Shown here: positions 61,943 to 64,000 of the stretch, piece after piece | Position numbering within the stretch: position 1 is the stretch's first letter | How the letters are laid out: each line of letters begins with the position of its first letter | NCBI GenBank assembly: GCA_910576775.1 | Contig: CAJTJV010000008.1 | Coordinates: 21,409-85,408 of the forward strand | DNA: 64,000 bases | Source: an uncultured Muribaculaceae bacterium | GTDB taxonomy: Bacteria; Bacteroidota; Bacteroidia; Bacteroidales; Muribaculaceae | Reading direction: 5' to 3' | Made by a program: the position numbers and the translations under genes | Notes under the pieces: generated by a model | What the model saw: the letters and a program-made list of their open reading frames with translations, nothing else | The model's database searches: none | What the model was told of the DNA's origin: nothing

Positions 61943-62832
61943 TGGCACACGAACTTTTCAACCGCTATCTTTGGCTTGTCGACACTATCCGGCGCTATGG
62001 CAGGATTTCCCGCAAGGAGCTTAACCGGCTATGGCGACTGTCACCAGTGTCGAACGGAACGGACATACCCAGACGCACTTTCCATAACTACCGGATGGGG
62101 GCTCAGGAATTTTTCGGTATCGAGATAAAATGCGATCCGTCTACCTACGAATACTATATAGAAGGTGATATCGAGAAAGGCGGTGTCAGCGACTGGCTTC
62201 TCAACACCGCAATGACACACGAAGTACTCAGCAATGCCACCGACATATCGGGGCGCATCCTTGTCGAGGATGTCCCTTCGGCCCGCGAATATCTTGCCCC
62301 TGCAATAGAGGCAATACGTGAAAACCGCCGGATACGAATAGACTACCATCCCTATTACCGCAGCCGCCCATCGGAAGGCATTGTTATCGAGCCTTATTTC
62401 CTGAAACTTTTCAAACAACGGTGGTACCTCGTAGGCCTCAATATCAAGGAGAACAGAATCAAGACTTATGCCCTCGACCGCATTGTTTCGCTTCTCAAAA
62501 CTCCCGACACGTTCTGCCCTGACGCGACTGTCAATCCGGTGGAATATTTCCGCGACGCATTCGGTATCGTGGCAGGAATAGGAAGCCCTCATACAATAAG
62601 TATCCGTACCGACCTGCGGCGGGCCAAATATCTGCGGGCACTACCACTCCATTCTTCGCAGGAAGAGTTCATCCACGACGAATATTCCATTTTCAACTAC
62701 AGGCTCTGTATAACAGATGATTTCGTCGCAGAACTGCTTTCCTATGGCTCAAGCATCGAAGTGCTAACGCCAAAAGAATTACGCCTGCGGATGACCGAAG
62801 AACTAAAAAACGCACTTTCCCGTTATCAATGA
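61942..62832 (+). CDS. WYL-domain transcriptional regulator
   Basis: 296 residues. The N-terminal 75 residues form a winged-helix-like DNA-binding region (ISRKELNRLW, RRTFHNYRMGAQEF). The WYL domain follows with RWYLVGLNIKENRIKTYALDRI (motif WYLVG at 161-165) and the WCX-type C-terminal extension (about 215-296). WYL proteins bind nucleic acids or small ligands. It probably controls the NamZ-symporter operon to which it is coupled; its operator was not found. Confidence 0.9.
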   Translation: MAHELFNRYLWLVDTIRRYGRISRKELNRLWRLSPVSNGTDIPRRTFHNYRMGAQEFFGIEIKCDPSTYEYYIEGDIEKGGVSDWLLNTAMTHEVLSNATDISGRILVEDVPSAREYLAPAIEAIRENRRIRIDYHPYYRSRPSEGIVIEPYFLKLFKQRWYLVGLNIKENRIKTYALDRIVSLLKTPDTFCPDATVNPVEYFRDAFGIVAGIGSPHTISIRTDLRRAKYLRALPLHSSQEEFIHDEYSIFNYRLCITDDFVAELLSYGSSIEVLTPKELRLRMTEELKNALSRYQ

Positions 62833-62993
62833 GCCGTATAGGGCTGATATAGCGCAAAAAACAAACACTCTATAAGCAACAGCTCTACCGTTGACAGTGC
62901 AGGTTATCGATAATTATTTGCCTGCATCATATTTGAAATATATACGCATTTTAGGAAACCTTGCTACATATTGCAAAAATATTTTAGTATTTC

Positions 62994-63025
62994 TTTGCAA
63001 TTTACACGGATTCAGTATATATTTG
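62994..63025 (+). promoter_or_regulatory. Bacteroidetes-type promoter before the YD-repeat gene
   Basis: TTTG (62994-62997), a 20-base spacer, then TATATTTG (63018-63025): a near-perfect match to the consensus. The start of the small ORF is 31 bases downstream. Confidence 0.75.
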
Positions 63026-63056
63026 CGAAAGTAATTATTTAATTTAATCGCCTGCC

Positions 63057-63179
63057 ATGAAAAAACTGTGTCTGTCTGCCATAATGTTATTCATTGCGTG
63101 GGTGGTTTTGGTGGAAAAAGTCTGTTTTCCAATGGCTTTGGTACCCAATAAGAAACTGATTATAATACGGGGAGGATGA
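63057..63179 (+). CDS. Possible small membrane or leader peptide, 40 residues
   Basis: ATG at 63057, beginning MKKLCLSAIMLFIAWVVLVE and ending in KLIIIRGG. A lysine-rich start and a hydrophobic stretch of about 16 residues look like a signal anchor. It lies directly after a strong promoter. Its TGA (63177-63179) overlaps the two adjacent ATGs of the next gene (ATGATGG), so it would be translationally coupled. A GGGGAGG sequence directly precedes that overlap. It may be a small protein, a leader peptide, or a chance ORF. Confidence 0.4.
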   Translation: MKKLCLSAIMLFIAWVVLVEKVCFPMALVPNKKLIIIRGG

Positions 63180-64000
63180 TGGCGGTTGGCAGGATATTGC
63201 TTTTTCTGTCGGCTGTGTTGGCGGCCGTGGGGGCTGTCGCGCAGACGGCTTCGGAGCTGATGATTTCACCCCAGACGAGCGAGATAGTCACCAAAGCCTT
63301 GTGGAAGCCTCTTGTCGGCATGACGTCGCTCTGTCAGCCTTGCGGACTTACAACGACATATGATTACGATTATGCAGGCCGTCTTGTCCGTGAGTCAATC
63401 GACGGCTACGGGCGCATAAAGGAATACGGCTACCATATAAATGAAGACGGGCTGAACTATATGACGCAAGGTGTATACCATGCTTCGAATGCCGAATCAG
63501 CCGATGTAATGGAGATTGTCAACTACGACGGTCTCGGTCGGGAGACATCACGGCTCGGAAAAGCTCCGAACCCGGACGAACTCGTACTTAAGCCTCATCT
63601 CCGGTCTCAGGCGGGAGTAGCCACGCACGAATATACCGCAGTCCTCACCGAGTACGACGCTATGGACAGGCCGTCCAGAAAGTGGGCGCCTGTCAAAGTC
63701 GACAACATTCACCCGACACTTGAAAACATAAAGGATTCCGCCCTTGATTTTTACGGTACGGAACATGCTTACGGGACTACATTCTATGAACCGTCTCCGC
63801 GTGGACGTGTCAGCGGCTCGCGCAAGGCGGGGGACGAATGGTACCGGGCCGACAGGCGTACATCCGTAAGGTATCTTGTGAACACATCTTCGGGCGATTA
63901 TTCATGCCCCGACTGCTATACCACAGCGGAATCGTCAAGGTACATTGTTACGAATCAGCGCTATTATCCCGCAGGGGCATTGACGGTGGAAGAGGTCACC
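63176..64000 (+). CDS. YD/RHS-repeat protein, N-terminal part (truncated by window edge)
   Basis: 275 residues visible, no stop before the right edge. A signal peptide (about 1-23, ending AVAQ) is followed by tyrosine-aspartate repeat units: YDYDYAGRLVRESIDGYGR, VNYDGLGRETSRLG and EYDAMDRPSRK. This layout is that of long Bacteroidetes RHS proteins, which often end in a variable toxin domain with an adjacent immunity gene; that part is beyond the window. The start is one of two adjacent ATGs, at 63176 or 63179. Base composition is richer in G+C than the genes before it. Confidence 0.8.
   Translation, partial: MMAVGRILLFLSAVLAAVGAVAQTASELMISPQTSEIVTKALWKPLVGMTSLCQPCGLTTTYDYDYAGRLVRESIDGYGRIKEYGYHINEDGLNYMTQGVYHASNAESADVMEIVNYDGLGRETSRLGKAPNPDELVLKPHLRSQAGVATHEYTAVLTEYDAMDRPSRKWAPVKVDNIHPTLENIKDSALDFYGTEHAYGTTFYEPSPRGRVSGSRKAGDEWYRADRRTSVRYLVNTSSGDYSCPDCYTTAESSRYIVTNQRYYPAGALTVEEVT

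Noticed and set aside
1..64000. CRISPR arrays, insertion sequences, prophage, integrons and rRNA genes
   Set aside because: No regularly spaced direct repeats, transposase, integrase, phage structural gene or rRNA segment was seen on either strand.

Overview
The window looks like chromosomal DNA of a gut Bacteroidales bacterium, most likely a Muribaculaceae relative. The evidence is a SecDF fusion, a short basic mS38-like protein between HU and RNase G, type IX secretion (T9SS) C-terminal domains, families largely confined to Bacteroidetes (DUF4199, DUF4834, and DUF6048- and DUF6452-like proteins), promoters of the TTTG/TAnnTTTG type, and few Shine-Dalgarno sequences. The assignment to a family is an inference; no rRNA is present.

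Layout. 1-9.6 kb (minus strand): the 5' part of secDF; an outer-membrane barrel plus a 980-residue TPR protein; a metal ABC permease, a small anchored protein, aroA and a PatB-type C-S lyase. 9.6-16 kb: a secreted CotH-like protein, then an AT-rich two-gene Type III restriction-modification system in res-mod order. 16.3-24.6 kb: a lipocalin lipoprotein, myo-inositol-phosphate synthase, and a tightly packed eight-gene operon. That operon holds an ATP-grasp protein, a PgpA-like phosphatase, a GtrA-like protein, a CDP-alcohol phosphatidyltransferase, an AUR1/PAP2-like enzyme, an acyltransferase, a second unusual CDP-alcohol phosphatidyltransferase and a HAD protein. It is an enlarged version of the inositol-lipid cluster known from Bacteroides thetaiotaomicron. 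24.7-34.7 kb: a beta-helix lipoprotein, aspartokinase, the phosphatidylethanolamine pair pssA/psd, and an envelope operon (DUF4199, GT2, nitroreductase, lipoprotein, barrel, SDR). 34.8-38.4 kb (plus strand): a DUF308 membrane protein, HU, the mS38-like protein and RNase E/G. 38.5-48.3 kb (mostly minus): an unrecognised three-gene surface operon (SH3-barrel, Ig-like, lipoprotein), an N-acylglucosamine epimerase with a sugar MFS transporter, a RecD-like helicase, a SIMPL protein, a GT4 and TcdA. 48.5-56.2 kb: a 2,569-residue subtilase with a T9SS sorting domain. 56.3-59.1 kb: a GH3-family enzyme, xseB, lpxA and tRNA-Ala(GGC). 59.3-62.8 kb: a NamZ-like muramidase, a sodium:solute symporter and a WYL regulator, probably for MurNAc scavenging. 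63-64 kb: a promoter, a possible 40-codon ORF, and the start of a YD/RHS-repeat protein that leaves the window.

How the genes work together. The strongest theme is envelope lipid chemistry. Inositol phosphate made by MIP synthase can be joined to CDP-diacylglycerol, dephosphorylated and passed to a ceramide, while pssA/psd make the bulk phospholipid from the same CDP-diacylglycerol pool, and lpxA begins lipid A. The best candidate for new biology is the part of the inositol-lipid operon that the known pathway does not explain: a second CDP-alcohol transferase with altered motif spacing, a HAD protein without the second motif-I aspartate, an acyltransferase and an ATP-grasp enzyme.
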